Part shown: positions 14,641 to 22,383 of the stretch, in pieces
Position numbering within the stretch: position 1 is the stretch's first letter
Layout: the number at the start of each line of letters is the position of its first letter
Origin: Streptomyces sp. NRRL F-6492
GTDB taxonomy: Bacteria > Actinomycetota > Actinomycetes > Streptomycetales > Streptomycetaceae
NCBI RefSeq assembly: GCF_001280125.1
Contig: NZ_LGEG01000103.1
Coordinates: 22,710 to 86,709 of the forward strand
DNA: 64,000 nt
Reading direction: 5' to 3'
The notes under the pieces: model-generated
What the model was told of the DNA's origin: nothing
Database searches by the model: none
Seen by the model: the letters and a program-made list of their open reading frames with translations, nothing else
Program-made: the position numbers and the translations under genes

Positions 14641-16206
14641 CTACCTGAGGTGCGAGGTGTCGTTGAGGAGGCGTACGGAGGCGTTGCCGTCCGCGTAGTA
14701 GGCGACGGCCGAGAGCGAGGCGGCCGACAGCTCCATGCGGAACAGGGACTCCGGCGGGGCGCCGAGGGCGAGCCGGACCAGGGTCTTGATGGGCGTGACG
14801 TGGGTGACGAGGAGGACGGTGCGGCCCGCGTGGGCGGCGGTCAGCCGGTCCCGGGCGGCGGCGACGCGCCGGGCGACGGTCGCGAAGCTCTCGCCGCCGC
14901 CGGTCGGCGCGGCCTTCGGGGAGGCCAGCCAGGCGTCGAGGTCCTCGGGGTACCGCTCGCGGACCTCGCCGAAGGTCAGCCCCTCCCAGGCGCCGAAGTC
15001 GGTCTCCCGCAGGCCCTGTTCGATCCGCACGTCGAGCCCGAGGCGGGCGGCGACGGCGGCGGCGGTCTGGCGGCAGCGGGTCAGGGGCGAGCTGACGATC
15101 TCCTGGACCGTGCCCCGGGCGGCGAGCGCGGCGGCCACGGCCTCGGCCTGCCGCAGCCCGGCCGCCGACAGCTCGGGGTCGGTCCCGCCGCTCCCGGAGA
15201 ACCGCTTCTCGGGCGTGAGCGCGGTCTCCCCGTGCCGCAGCAGCACGAAGGTCGCGGGCACGCCCATGTCGGGTCCGGACCAGCCCTGCTGGGAGGTGCC
15301 GCGCGGCTGTACGGAGGCGGGGGCGGAAGCGGAGGCGTCGGCCCGCGTGGCGCCGGTACCAGTGCCGGTACCAGTGCCGATGCCGGTACCGGTGCCGGTG
15401 CCGGTGCCGGTGTCAGTACCAGTACCGGCCACGACAGTCGTGTCCGCCGCGTGGCCCGTCGGCGCCAGGACGCCCGCCTCGGCCTCGAAGTCGCCCGAGG
15501 CGACCGGGGTGGACGAGGTCACGGTGACCTCGTCGGCGCCGAACAGGCCGTCGTCCGTGGTGGGCCAGGCACCCGCGCCCGCGCTCGTGCCCGCGCTCGT
15601 ACTCGTAGCGGCGCCGGTTGTCGCCGGGCCGGAGGTCCCGGCAGCCGGGGAGCCGGACAGTGCCGCCCGCGCCCGCGCCGCCCCCGCCCGCGCGTCGCCG
15701 GGCGGGCCCGACGGGGGCGGGGCGGCGGCGTTGCGGGCGGCCGAGGCGTCCAGGGCCGCCGTGGAGCCGGAGGGCTCCCACTGGCGGCCGAGCCGCCCCG
15801 CGTCCATCGCCTCGTTCGCGAGCCGGTCCGCGTGCTTGTTCCGTTCGCGCGGGATCCACTCGTAGCGGACCCGGCCCGCCGGGAAGACCCGGCCGGCCTC
15901 GGCCGCGAGCGGCTTCATGTCCGGGTGCTTGATCTTCCAGCGGCCGGACATCTGCTCGACGACCAGCTTGGAGTCCATGCGGACGTGGACGATGGCGTCC
16001 GGGAAGAGCTCCCGGGCCGTCTTCAGGCCCGCGACCAGGCCCTTGTACTCGGCGACGTTGTTCGTCGCCACACCGATGTACTCGGCGGCCTCGGCGAGCG
16101 TCTCGCCCGTCACCGCGTCCAGGACCACGGCCCCGTACCCGGCGGGCCCCGGGTTGCCCCGGGAACCCCCGTCCGCCTCGACGACGAGCTCGCGCGCGGA
16201 GGTCAT
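14641..16206 (-). CDS. Bifunctional RNase H / acid phosphatase
   Basis: 521 residues. Residues 1-135 are RNase HI-type: ELVVEADGGSRGNPGPAGYG with the first catalytic Asp, NVAEYKGLVAGL with Glu, VRMDSKLVVEQM with Asp. The last 210 residues are a histidine-phosphatase domain: FVLLRHGETALTPEKRFSG (catalytic RHG), SSPLTRCRQTA, LRETDFGAWEG and LVTHVTPIK. The same fusion occurs in Mycobacterium Rv2228c, where it pairs RNA/DNA-hybrid cleavage with CobC-like phosphatase activity. The middle is a long low-complexity linker containing a Gly-Thr repeat. It is coupled to the zinc-ribbon gene (TAATG), forming an operon NIF3, zinc-ribbon, RNase H. Confidence 0.93.
   Translation of the reverse strand: MTSARELVVEADGGSRGNPGPAGYGAVVLDAVTGETLAEAAEYIGVATNNVAEYKGLVAGLKTARELFPDAIVHVRMDSKLVVEQMSGRWKIKHPDMKPLAAEAGRVFPAGRVRYEWIPRERNKHADRLANEAMDAGRLGRQWEPSGSTAALDASAARNAAAPPPSGPPGDARAGAARARAALSGSPAAGTSGPATTGAATSTSAGTSAGAGAWPTTDDGLFGADEVTVTSSTPVASGDFEAEAGVLAPTGHAADTTVVAGTGTDTGTGTGTGTGIGTGTGTGTGATRADASASAPASVQPRGTSQQGWSGPDMGVPATFVLLRHGETALTPEKRFSGSGGTDPELSAAGLRQAEAVAAALAARGTVQEIVSSPLTRCRQTAAAVAARLGLDVRIEQGLRETDFGAWEGLTFGEVRERYPEDLDAWLASPKAAPTGGGESFATVARRVAAARDRLTAAHAGRTVLLVTHVTPIKTLVRLALGAPPESLFRMELSAASLSAVAYYADGNASVRLLNDTSHLR
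15353..15429 (+). repeat. Hexanucleotide minisatellite (GGTACC/GGTGCC) in the RNase H linker
   Basis: About twelve units of CCGGTA/CCGGTG with few substitutions. On the minus strand it encodes a run of Gly-Thr dipeptides in the linker between RNase H and phosphatase domains. Frame-neutral length variation is expected. Confidence 0.85.
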
Positions 16207-16949
16207 TACAGGCCGGACTCCGAGGTGCGGACGAGGATCCGGCGGCAGTTCTCGCACCGGACGACCGTGTCCCTGGCGGCGGCGCGGACCTCGTTGAGCT
16301 CGGTGATGTTGAGCTCGATGTGGCAGCCCTCGCACTTGCGCTGGTAGAGCCGGGCCGCGCCCACGCCGCCCTGCTGCTCGCGCAGCTTCTCGTACAGCTT
16401 GAGCAGGTCGGCCGGGACGGAGCCCGCGACGAGCTCGCGCTCCTTGGTGACGGAGGCGGCCTCGGCGTCCAGCTCGGCCTGGGCGGCGTCGCGGCGGGCG
16501 GTGGCGTCGTCGGTCTTGGCCTGGACGGCGGAGACCCGCTCGGTCAGCTCGGCCAGGCGCTCCTGGACCGACTCGCGGCGCTCCATGACCTCCAGGACGA
16601 TCTCCTCCAGGTCGCCCTGGCGCTTGGCGAGGGAGACGATCTCGCGCTGGAGGTTCTCCAGGTCCTTCGGGGAGGAGACGGCGCCGGAGTCGAGGCGCTG
16701 CTGGTCGCGCGCGGCGCGCTGGCGGACCTGGTCGACGTCCTGCTCGGCCTTGGTCTGCTCGCGGCCGCAGTCGCTCTCCTCGGTCTGCGCGGCGACGAGC
16801 AGGTCGCGCAGCTGGGTGAGGTCCTTGGTGAGCGCCTCGATCTCGGCGTGCTCGGGCAGCGAGCGGCGCTTGTGGGCGAGCTGCTGGAGGCGGGTGTCCA
16901 GGGCCTGGACGTCGAGGAGGCGGATCTGGTCGGCGGGCGCGGCGTTCAG
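16206..16949 (-). CDS. C4-type zinc-ribbon coiled-coil protein with probable CTG start
   Basis: About 247 residues. A long coiled coil (IRLLDVQALDTRLQQLAHKR through residue 190) is followed by a zinc ribbon: CEGCHIELN and, 20 residues on, VRCENCRRILV. Actinomycete homologues begin with NAAPADQIRLLDVQALD, and here that sequence follows CTG at 16949. The CTG overlaps the TGA of the NIF3 gene (CTGA, like ATGA), and GGAG lies 7 bases upstream; no ATG, GTG or TTG lies at the proper place. Its own stop overlaps the RNase H start. The family probably acts as a nucleic-acid-associated scaffold; precise role unknown. Confidence 0.8.
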   Translation of the reverse strand: MNAAPADQIRLLDVQALDTRLQQLAHKRRSLPEHAEIEALTKDLTQLRDLLVAAQTEESDCGREQTKAEQDVDQVRQRAARDQQRLDSGAVSSPKDLENLQREIVSLAKRQGDLEEIVLEVMERRESVQERLAELTERVSAVQAKTDDATARRDAAQAELDAEAASVTKERELVAGSVPADLLKLYEKLREQQGGVGAARLYQRKCEGCHIELNITELNEVRAAARDTVVRCENCRRILVRTSESGL

Positions 16950-17767
16950 TTGGGGGCTCCAGGAGAAGAGGTGTGGTGGAAGGACCAGGGGTCGGTGACC
17001 GTCTTCGAGACGTGGACGCGGAGGTCCCAGCCGTGACGGTCGGAGATCGCGTCGAGCTGCGCGGCGGCCTGCTCGCACCAGGGCCATTCGGTGGCCCAGT
17101 GGGCGGCGTCGACCAGGCCCAGCGGAGTCCGCTGGGTGGCCTCGGAGACCGGGTGGTGGCGCAGGTCGGAGGTGAGGAAGGCGTCCACGCCCGCGGCCCG
17201 CACGGCGTCGAAGAGGCTGTCGCCGGAGCCGCCGCTGACGGCGACCCGGCGCACGGGCATGTCCGGGTCGCCGGCGACCCGGATGCCCTGCGCGGTGGCG
17301 GGCAGCCGCGCGGCGGCGCGGGCGGCGAACTCGGCGAGGGTCTCCGGGCGGTCGAGCTCGCAGATCCGGCCGAGGCCGTTCTCGGGGACGAGCGGGCCGG
17401 TGACGCGCAGGTCGAGGGCGCCGGCGAGGGCGTCGGAGACGCCGGGGTCGGCGGTGTCGGCGTTGGTGTGCGCGACGTGGAGGGCGATGTCGTTCTTGAT
17501 GAGGTCGTGCACGACGCGGCCCTTGAAGTGACCGGCCGCGACCGTCGTCGTACCGCGCAGGTAGAGCGGGTGGTGGGTGACGATCAGGTCGGCGCCGAGG
17601 GAGACGGCCTCGTCGGCGATCTCCTGGACGGGGTCGACGGCGAACAGCACGCGGCCGACCCGGGCGTCGGGATCGCCGCAGACGGTGCCGACGGCGTCCC
17701 ACTGCTCGGCCCGGTCGGGCGGCCAGAGGGCGTCGAGCTCGGCGATGACTTCAGACAGACGGGGCAC
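16946..17767 (-). CDS. NIF3/DUF34-family protein (GTP cyclohydrolase I type 2 homologue)
   Basis: 273 residues from GTG (PRLSEVIAELDALWPPDRAE). Family metal motifs are visible: GADLIVTHHPLYLRG, VAHTNADTADPGVSDALA, and near the end SDLRHHPVSEA with DAAHWATEWPW. The proteins form hexameric toroids with a dinuclear metal site; the cellular role is unsettled. TAGCCT ends 7 bases before the GTG, which has no ribosome binding site, so a leaderless message is likely. A longer frame to 17959 would add a Gly/Pro-rich stretch that is minisatellite DNA and is rejected. First gene of a three-gene coupled operon. Confidence 0.9.
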   Translation of the reverse strand: MPRLSEVIAELDALWPPDRAEQWDAVGTVCGDPDARVGRVLFAVDPVQEIADEAVSLGADLIVTHHPLYLRGTTTVAAGHFKGRVVHDLIKNDIALHVAHTNADTADPGVSDALAGALDLRVTGPLVPENGLGRICELDRPETLAEFAARAAARLPATAQGIRVAGDPDMPVRRVAVSGGSGDSLFDAVRAAGVDAFLTSDLRHHPVSEATQRTPLGLVDAAHWATEWPWCEQAAAQLDAISDRHGWDLRVHVSKTVTDPWSFHHTSSPGAPN

Positions 17768-18045
17768 GGGGGAAAGGCTACCTGTCCCGCGTGCTCCGCC
17801 GCCCTGGCCTGTGGACAACCCCGTCCGGGCTCCGGTCCCTGTGGACGACCCCGCCCCCGCCCCCGGCCCCGGTCCTGGTCCCGCTCCTGGTGGCACCCCT
17901 GGTCGCGCCCCACCGCCGGAGCCGCCGACTCCACTTAGGCTCCCCTTACCCCGGGTCACCGCCGGTCACTCCAGCACACCCGCTCTCTCCCGCTCAGCAG
18001 AAACGCCGGACGGCCACCCTTATGTGTGAAGTGAGCGGGGTCGTG
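17768..18045. other. Low-complexity divergent intergenic region
   Basis: Contains two CTGTGGAC copies (near 17808 and 17840) and a C-rich degenerate repeat (CCCGCCCCCGCCCCCGGCCC and similar) to about 17900. No gene is seen. The right end carries the promoter of the following gene. Confidence 0.4.
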
Positions 18046-18075
18046 TTGTTCGGCTGGAAGTGCGAAAACTAGCTT
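18046..18075 (+). promoter_or_regulatory. Sigma-70-type promoter of the 18098 gene
   Basis: TTGTTC (18046-18051) and TAGCTT (18070-18075) with an 18-base spacer. The gene starts 22 bases later behind GGAGGTGA, an unusually perfect Shine-Dalgarno match. Confidence 0.65.
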
Positions 18076-18097
18076 CGTCGCCGGAGGTGACGAGTCG

Positions 18098-19252
18098 ATG
18101 ACAGCGTGTGCCATCGAGACGACGGCCGAGGACGACGACCGCGAAGGGAAGTACGGCGGGAGCAGCGGCCGGCCGACGGGGTTCACGACCACGGCGAACG
18201 GCGCGTACGCGGCCGGGCTCGCGGGCGTCGGCGACGCCCTGTACGTGGAGAGGTGGACCCTCGACGGCCCGGAGCCGTACGCCGTGCCGCTCCCGCTCGA
18301 CCAGCCGGAGGAGCCGCACACCCAGCTGCTCCCCCTCGCGGACGGCCGGGTCCTCGTCTGCCGCCGCGTGGACGGGCGGCGGCACTCCTTCTCCCTGCTC
18401 TACCCCACCGGCCCGGCCACCGGGGAGCTCCGGCTCGGCTCGGTGGACGCGCCCGGCTCCGAGGGGCTGGTGCTGCTCCCGCCCTCGCCGGACGGCATCT
18501 GCGCGTACGCGATGTGCGTCGGCCCCGACACCACGACGCTGTGGCTGGTGGCGGGCGGGGCCTTCGGCCCCGAGCGGGTGGCGGAGGTCGCCGGCCACTG
18601 CTCGGGCGGGGTGTGGCTCGACCGCACGGGCCGGATGCTCGCCCTGGACCGGCGGCTCGGCGACGGCCCCGTGAAGGCGGTCGCCGTCGACCTGGAGCGG
18701 GGCGGGGAGGTGACGCCGCTGCTCCAGATCACCGAGGAGAGCGACGACCGGCTGCTGCTCGCGGACCCGGACAGCGGGCTGCTCCTGATCCGCTCCGACG
18801 CGCCGTCGCCGGGCCACGACCGGCTCGGCTGGGGCGTCCTCGGGAGCCTGCTCCCGGTGCGCTTCCCGGACTGCCTGCGGCTCGACGACGCGGCGGTGAC
18901 GCCGTTCGCCGTGCAGCCGGGGCAGGTGCTCATGCCGGAGAACTGCGCGGTGGCGCTGCGGATCGACGCGGCGGCCGGGAGCTGGGTGGGGACCTGGCGG
19001 CCCTCGTCCCGCCGGATGGACCAGCTGGCGGCCCCGCCGGGCTGGCTGGCCGGCACGGGCCTGTGGACGCCGGGGGGCGTGCTGCGGCTGCCGTACGCGA
19101 CGCCGGGGACGCCGTGCGGGCTCGCGGCCCTGGAGCCGCCGCCCGAGCCGGAGCCCGCACCGGAGCCGGTGACGGTCCCCGAGGAGCCCCGGGTGTGCCG
19201 TCCCGTACCGCTTCAGCAGGCTCCCCTGACGGACCGCCGGCCGGCTGACTAG
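18098..19252 (+). CDS. Unknown 384-residue protein, probable beta-propeller
   Basis: GGAGGTGA lies directly upstream. After a charged start (MTACAIETTAEDDDREGKYG) the sequence is a series of short strands with turns: LLPLADGRVLVCRRVDG, LVLLPPSPDGICAYAM, GGVWLDRTGRMLALDR, RLLLADPDSGLLLIRSD. Repeats of this type indicate a propeller-like fold. The tail is a Pro-Glu repeat (EPPPEPEPAPEPVTVPEEP). No signal peptide is seen. Conserved-looking but not recognised by function; it stands alone between two promoters. Confidence 0.75.
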   Translation: MTACAIETTAEDDDREGKYGGSSGRPTGFTTTANGAYAAGLAGVGDALYVERWTLDGPEPYAVPLPLDQPEEPHTQLLPLADGRVLVCRRVDGRRHSFSLLYPTGPATGELRLGSVDAPGSEGLVLLPPSPDGICAYAMCVGPDTTTLWLVAGGAFGPERVAEVAGHCSGGVWLDRTGRMLALDRRLGDGPVKAVAVDLERGGEVTPLLQITEESDDRLLLADPDSGLLLIRSDAPSPGHDRLGWGVLGSLLPVRFPDCLRLDDAAVTPFAVQPGQVLMPENCAVALRIDAAAGSWVGTWRPSSRRMDQLAAPPGWLAGTGLWTPGGVLRLPYATPGTPCGLAALEPPPEPEPAPEPVTVPEEPRVCRPVPLQQAPLTDRRPAD

Positions 19253-19255
19253 ACT
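19226..19255 (+). promoter_or_regulatory. Promoter of the small gene at 19300
   Basis: CTGACG (19226-19231) and TAGACT (19250-19255), 18-base spacer, overlapping the end of the previous gene. The predicted transcript has a leader of about 38 bases. Confidence 0.5.
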
Positions 19256-19299
19256 TTCGGGCCGCACGCAAGAACGATTTCCACGGGGTGAGTCACAGC

Positions 19300-19428
19300 A
19301 TGGAGGAAGTGAACACGGAGGGTGCGCAGTCGCACGGCTCCGGACGGCATCGCGGCGAGGCCTCGCCGGCGGAGGACTCCTCGTCCTCGCCGCACGGCCG
19401 CCACCGCCGCGAACCGGACGCCCAGTGA
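19300..19428 (+). CDS. Small 42-residue hydrophilic protein
   Basis: Reading frame MEEVNTEGAQSHGSGRHRGE to HGRHRREPDAQ. It has its own promoter upstream and a strong terminator downstream, with GGGGTGAG before the ATG. Rich in Ser, His, Arg and Glu and probably disordered. No family is recognised. The transcriptional signals make it likely to be a real gene or at least a real small transcript. Confidence 0.5.
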   Translation: MEEVNTEGAQSHGSGRHRGEASPAEDSSSSPHGRHRREPDAQ

Positions 19429-19463
19429 CCGGGGCGTCCGGTTGACCGGGCGGGCGGAGTGAG

Positions 19464-19497
19464 ACGGAGGGCCCCGGGAGATCCCGGGGCCCTCCGT
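19464..19497 (+). terminator. Strong hairpin terminator
   Basis: 16-bp perfect stem (ACGGAGGGCCCCGGGA and complement) with a two-base centre, just after the small gene and facing the convergent MaoC gene. Confidence 0.8.
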
Positions 19498-19506
19498 CGT
19501 TCCCGG

Positions 19507-19614
19507 TCGCCCCACGCGCGGTGCCGTTCCCGGTCGCCCTACACGCGGTGTCGTTCCCGGTCGCCCTACGCGTGTTCCAGGAAGATGTCGCCCTACGCGT
19601 GCTCCACGAAGGTG
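19507..19614 (-). repeat. Four 27-bp tandem units duplicating the 3' end of the MaoC gene
   Basis: Units at 19507, 19534, 19561 and 19588 share TCGCCC(T/C)ACGCG. The last unit is coding and contains the MaoC stop codon; units 19534 and 19561 keep the in-frame stop on the minus strand, unit 19507 does not. The unit length of nine codons preserves frame. The gene end has therefore been copied downstream. Confidence 0.85.
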
Positions 19615-20447
19615 TCGGCGAGGACGGGGGCGTCGTCGCGCTCCGCCGCCGTGACCGTCGCCTGGACGCCGCCCTCCACGGTCCACATCCGGATGCGCAG
19701 GGTCTCGCCGGGGAAGACGATCCCGGCGAAGCGGGCGCGGTACGCGCGGACGCGGGCGACGTCCCCGTCGAGGAGGGTGTCCACGACGGCCTTGAGGGTC
19801 ATCCCGTAGGTGCAGAGGCCGTGCAGGACGGGCCGGTCGAATCCGGCGAGGGCCGCGAACTCCGGGTCGGCGTGCAGCGGGTTCCAGTCGCCGGAGAGGC
19901 GGTAGAGCAGGGCCTGTTCCTCGCGTACGGGGCGCTCCACGGTCCGGTCGGGCGCGCGGTCGGGCACGGCGAGCCGGTCGGAGGGGCCCCGGTCGCCGCC
20001 CCAGCCGCCCTCTCCGCGCACGAAGATCCGGGCGTCGCTCGTCCACAGCGGGCCGTCGGCGTCGGCGGTCTCGGAGCGCAGGACGAGGACGGCGGCCTTG
20101 CCCTTGTCGTGGACGGCGGCGACGCGGGAGGTGGAGACGGCGCGCCCGCCGGTGGGGAGGGGGCGGTGGAGGGTGATCGACTGGGCGCCGTGCAGGACGG
20201 CCATGAGGTCGACGTCGACGCCGGGGGCGGAGAGGCCGTCGACGATCCCCATGCCGCCGCCCGCGACGGTGGCGAAGCTGGGCAGGACGTGGAGCCGGGA
20301 CTCCAGGGTGTAGCGGAGTTCGGCGGGGTCGGTGGCGGGCGTGCCCGCGCCGAGGCCCAGGTGGTAGAGCTGGACGTCCTTGTGGTCCCAGGCGATCTCG
20401 GTGCTGCGGGGTTCGGCGGCGACGGCCTTGGCTGCGTCGATGGGCAT
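19593..20447 (-). CDS. MaoC-type enoyl-CoA hydratase (hydratase 2)
   Basis: 284 residues starting MPIDAAKAVAAEPRSTEIAW. It has two hot-dog halves. The C-terminal half carries the hydratase-2 motif SGDWNPLHADPEFAALAGFD with catalytic Asp and His, then RPVLHGLCTYGM. The N-terminal half (VQLYHLGLGAG, ELRYTLESRLHVLPSFATV) is the degenerate partner domain. Such enzymes hydrate trans-2-enoyl-CoA in fatty-acid or sterol side-chain beta-oxidation. GAGGAG lies 11 bases before the ATG. A KstR-type operator lies 60 bases upstream, pointing to sterol or lipid catabolic control. The 3' end is tandemly duplicated. Confidence 0.88.
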   Translation of the reverse strand: MPIDAAKAVAAEPRSTEIAWDHKDVQLYHLGLGAGTPATDPAELRYTLESRLHVLPSFATVAGGGMGIVDGLSAPGVDVDLMAVLHGAQSITLHRPLPTGGRAVSTSRVAAVHDKGKAAVLVLRSETADADGPLWTSDARIFVRGEGGWGGDRGPSDRLAVPDRAPDRTVERPVREEQALLYRLSGDWNPLHADPEFAALAGFDRPVLHGLCTYGMTLKAVVDTLLDGDVARVRAYRARFAGIVFPGETLRIRMWTVEGGVQATVTAAERDDAPVLADTFVEHA

Positions 20448-20506
20448 CGGGCTGCTGCTCCTCACGGGATCGCCCCGGAACGCGGGGCTCCGGACCGCGA
20501 TCGCAC

Positions 20507-20520
20507 TAGAACGCGTTCCA
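20507..20520. promoter_or_regulatory. KstR-type operator upstream of the MaoC hydratase
   Basis: TAGAACGCGTTCCA fits the published KstR consensus TnnAACnnGTTnnA at every fixed position, with a perfect GAACGCGTTC core. It lies in the divergent region between the MaoC gene and the ABC transporter. A KstR homologue is encoded at 47593. Confidence 0.7.
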
Positions 20521-20681
20521 GTTCAGTGGCCCTCCTGTATAGCCGAGGCGGCAGGGCTTGGGAAGCCTCGCCGACGGCACGTCAGAACCCCTACGGGACC
20601 GACCCCCAGGACATTTGTCACCGTCGGACGCGTACATAACGGCCTACCGAGACGGCCCTCACTCTCCGTAACGTCGTGGTC

Positions 20682-21638
20682 ATGAAGCAGCAGACGCGAG
20701 AGAAGCAGGGCCCGGCCGGTGAGTCCGCGATCGCCTTCCGGGCCGTGACCAGGACGTACGGGACCGTCCGCGCCGCCGACGGACTCGACCTCACCGTCCG
20801 CCGGGGCGAGACCGTGGCCCTGCTCGGGCGCAACGGCGCGGGCAAGTCCACCGCCATAGGCCTGCTCCTCGGCCTCGACGAGCCCGACGACGGCCGGGTC
20901 GAGCTCTTCGGCGGGCCGCCGGCCCGTGCCGTCGCGGCCGGGCGGGTCGGGGCGATGCTCCAGGAGGGCAGGCCGGTCCCCCGGGTCACGGTCCGTGAGC
21001 TGGTCGGCTTCGTCGCCCGCACCTACCCGGCACCGATGCCGGTCGCGGAGGCCCTGGCGCTCGCCGGTCTGACCGGCCTCGCCGGCCGGCGCGTGGACCG
21101 GCTCTCCGGCGGCCAGGTCCAGCGGGTCCGGTTCGCCGTCGCCCTCGCCGGGAACCCGGAGCTGATCGTCCTGGACGAGCCGACGGCCGCCCTCGACGTC
21201 GAGGCCCGGCAGGAGTTCTGGGACGCGATGCGCGGCTACGCCCGCCGGGGCAACACCGTCCTGTTCTCCACCCACTACCTGGAGGAGGCCGACGCGTACG
21301 CGGACCGGATCGTCGTCCTCGACGCCGGCCGGGTCGCCGCCGACGGCACGAGCGCACAGCTCAAGCGGGCGGCCGGCGGCAGCCTGGTCTCCTTCGACCT
21401 GGCCGGCGGCCCGGCCGGCCCGCTCGACGCGCTGCCCGGCGTGACCTCGTACGAGATCCGGGGCGACCGCGCCCGGCTCCGGACCACCGACTCCGACGCG
21501 ACGGTCCGGGCGCTGGCGGAGCGGGACGCGATCCGGGGCCTGGAGGTCGCCCCGGCCTCCCTGAACGACACCTTCCTCGCCCTCACCCGAAAGCCCTCCG
21601 CTCCGAAGCCGCTCACGACCCTGGAGACGACCCGATGA
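20682..21638 (+). CDS. ABC transporter ATP-binding protein (drug-export type)
   Basis: 318 residues. Walker A GRNGAGKST, Q-loop MLQEGRPVP, signature LSGGQVQRVRFA, Walker B LIVLDEPTAALD and the switch His in STHYLEEAD are all present, so the ATPase should be active. The C-terminal 90 residues are the extension seen in DrrA/BcrA-like exporters. The gene overlaps its permease (ATGA). GTG at 20676 is an alternative start; TAACGT 7 bases before the ATG suggests a leaderless message. Confidence 0.93.
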   Translation: MKQQTREKQGPAGESAIAFRAVTRTYGTVRAADGLDLTVRRGETVALLGRNGAGKSTAIGLLLGLDEPDDGRVELFGGPPARAVAAGRVGAMLQEGRPVPRVTVRELVGFVARTYPAPMPVAEALALAGLTGLAGRRVDRLSGGQVQRVRFAVALAGNPELIVLDEPTAALDVEARQEFWDAMRGYARRGNTVLFSTHYLEEADAYADRIVVLDAGRVAADGTSAQLKRAAGGSLVSFDLAGGPAGPLDALPGVTSYEIRGDRARLRTTDSDATVRALAERDAIRGLEVAPASLNDTFLALTRKPSAPKPLTTLETTR

Positions 21639-22357
21639 TCACCGCGTACGTACGCCTCGAAGTGCGCCGCACCCTGCGCGACACCGGATTCGCGATCTCG
21701 ACGGTCGGCGTCCCGGTGCTGATGTACCTCCTCTTCACCAACCTCGGCGGCGCGGACGACAGCGCGTACCGGACGGCCGCGATGGTCGGCATGGCGGCGT
21801 ACGGAGCGCTGGGCGCCGCGCTCTCCCTCGGCACCGGGATCGCCGAGGACAAGTCCACCGGCTGGCTGCGGCAGTTGAGGATCACCCCGATGACGCCCCG
21901 GCAGGTGGTGACGGGCCGGGCCCTGACCGGTTCGGTGGTCGTCCTGCCCGCCATCGCGGGGGTGCTGCTCGCGGGCGGCCTGGCCAACGGGGTGCGGATG
22001 GCGGTCTGGCAGTGGGCGGCCGTCGCCGTCACGCTGTGGCTCGGCTCGCTGCCCTTCACCCTGCTCGGCATGGGCAACGGCTACCGGCTCACGGCCCAGA
22101 CCACCGGCGCTGTCAACGTCGCCTGCAACCTGGGGCTCGCGGTCGTCGGCGGCCTGTGGTTCCCGGTCGTGCTCTTCCCCGACTGGCTCCGGACGCTCTC
22201 GGAGTACACGCCGACGAACCGCTTCGCGGAGCTGGGCGTGGCGGTGACCGACGGGCGGGCGCCGACGGCGGCGGCCCTGGCGGTGCTCGCCTGCTGGGCG
22301 GCGCTGTTCGGCGCGTACGCGGCGGTCTCGTACCGTCGTTCGGCACGGGCGGCGTGA
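21635..22357 (+). CDS. ABC-2 type permease
   Basis: 240 residues with six hydrophobic segments (for example TVGVPVLMYLLFTNLG, AAMVGMAAYGALGAALSLG, VVLPAIAGVLLAGGL, AVAVTLWLGSLPFTLLGMG, CNLGLAVVGGLWFPVVLFP, LAVLACWAALFGAYAAV). Conserved ABC-2 features include EDKSTGWLRQLRITPM and LSEYTPTNRF. Together with the preceding ATPase it forms an exporter, often for drugs, peptides or lipids, and is immediately followed by a sensor kinase gene. Confidence 0.92.
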   Translation: MITAYVRLEVRRTLRDTGFAISTVGVPVLMYLLFTNLGGADDSAYRTAAMVGMAAYGALGAALSLGTGIAEDKSTGWLRQLRITPMTPRQVVTGRALTGSVVVLPAIAGVLLAGGLANGVRMAVWQWAAVAVTLWLGSLPFTLLGMGNGYRLTAQTTGAVNVACNLGLAVVGGLWFPVVLFPDWLRTLSEYTPTNRFAELGVAVTDGRAPTAAALAVLACWAALFGAYAAVSYRRSARAA

Positions 22358-22383
22358 CGGGCACGGGAGTCGAGGGGGCATCC

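Noticed and set aside
16946..17959. Longer NIF3 protein starting at 17959
   Set aside because: The extra 64 residues are Gly/Pro/Thr repeats from C-rich intergenic DNA and precede a better GTG with a -10 box.
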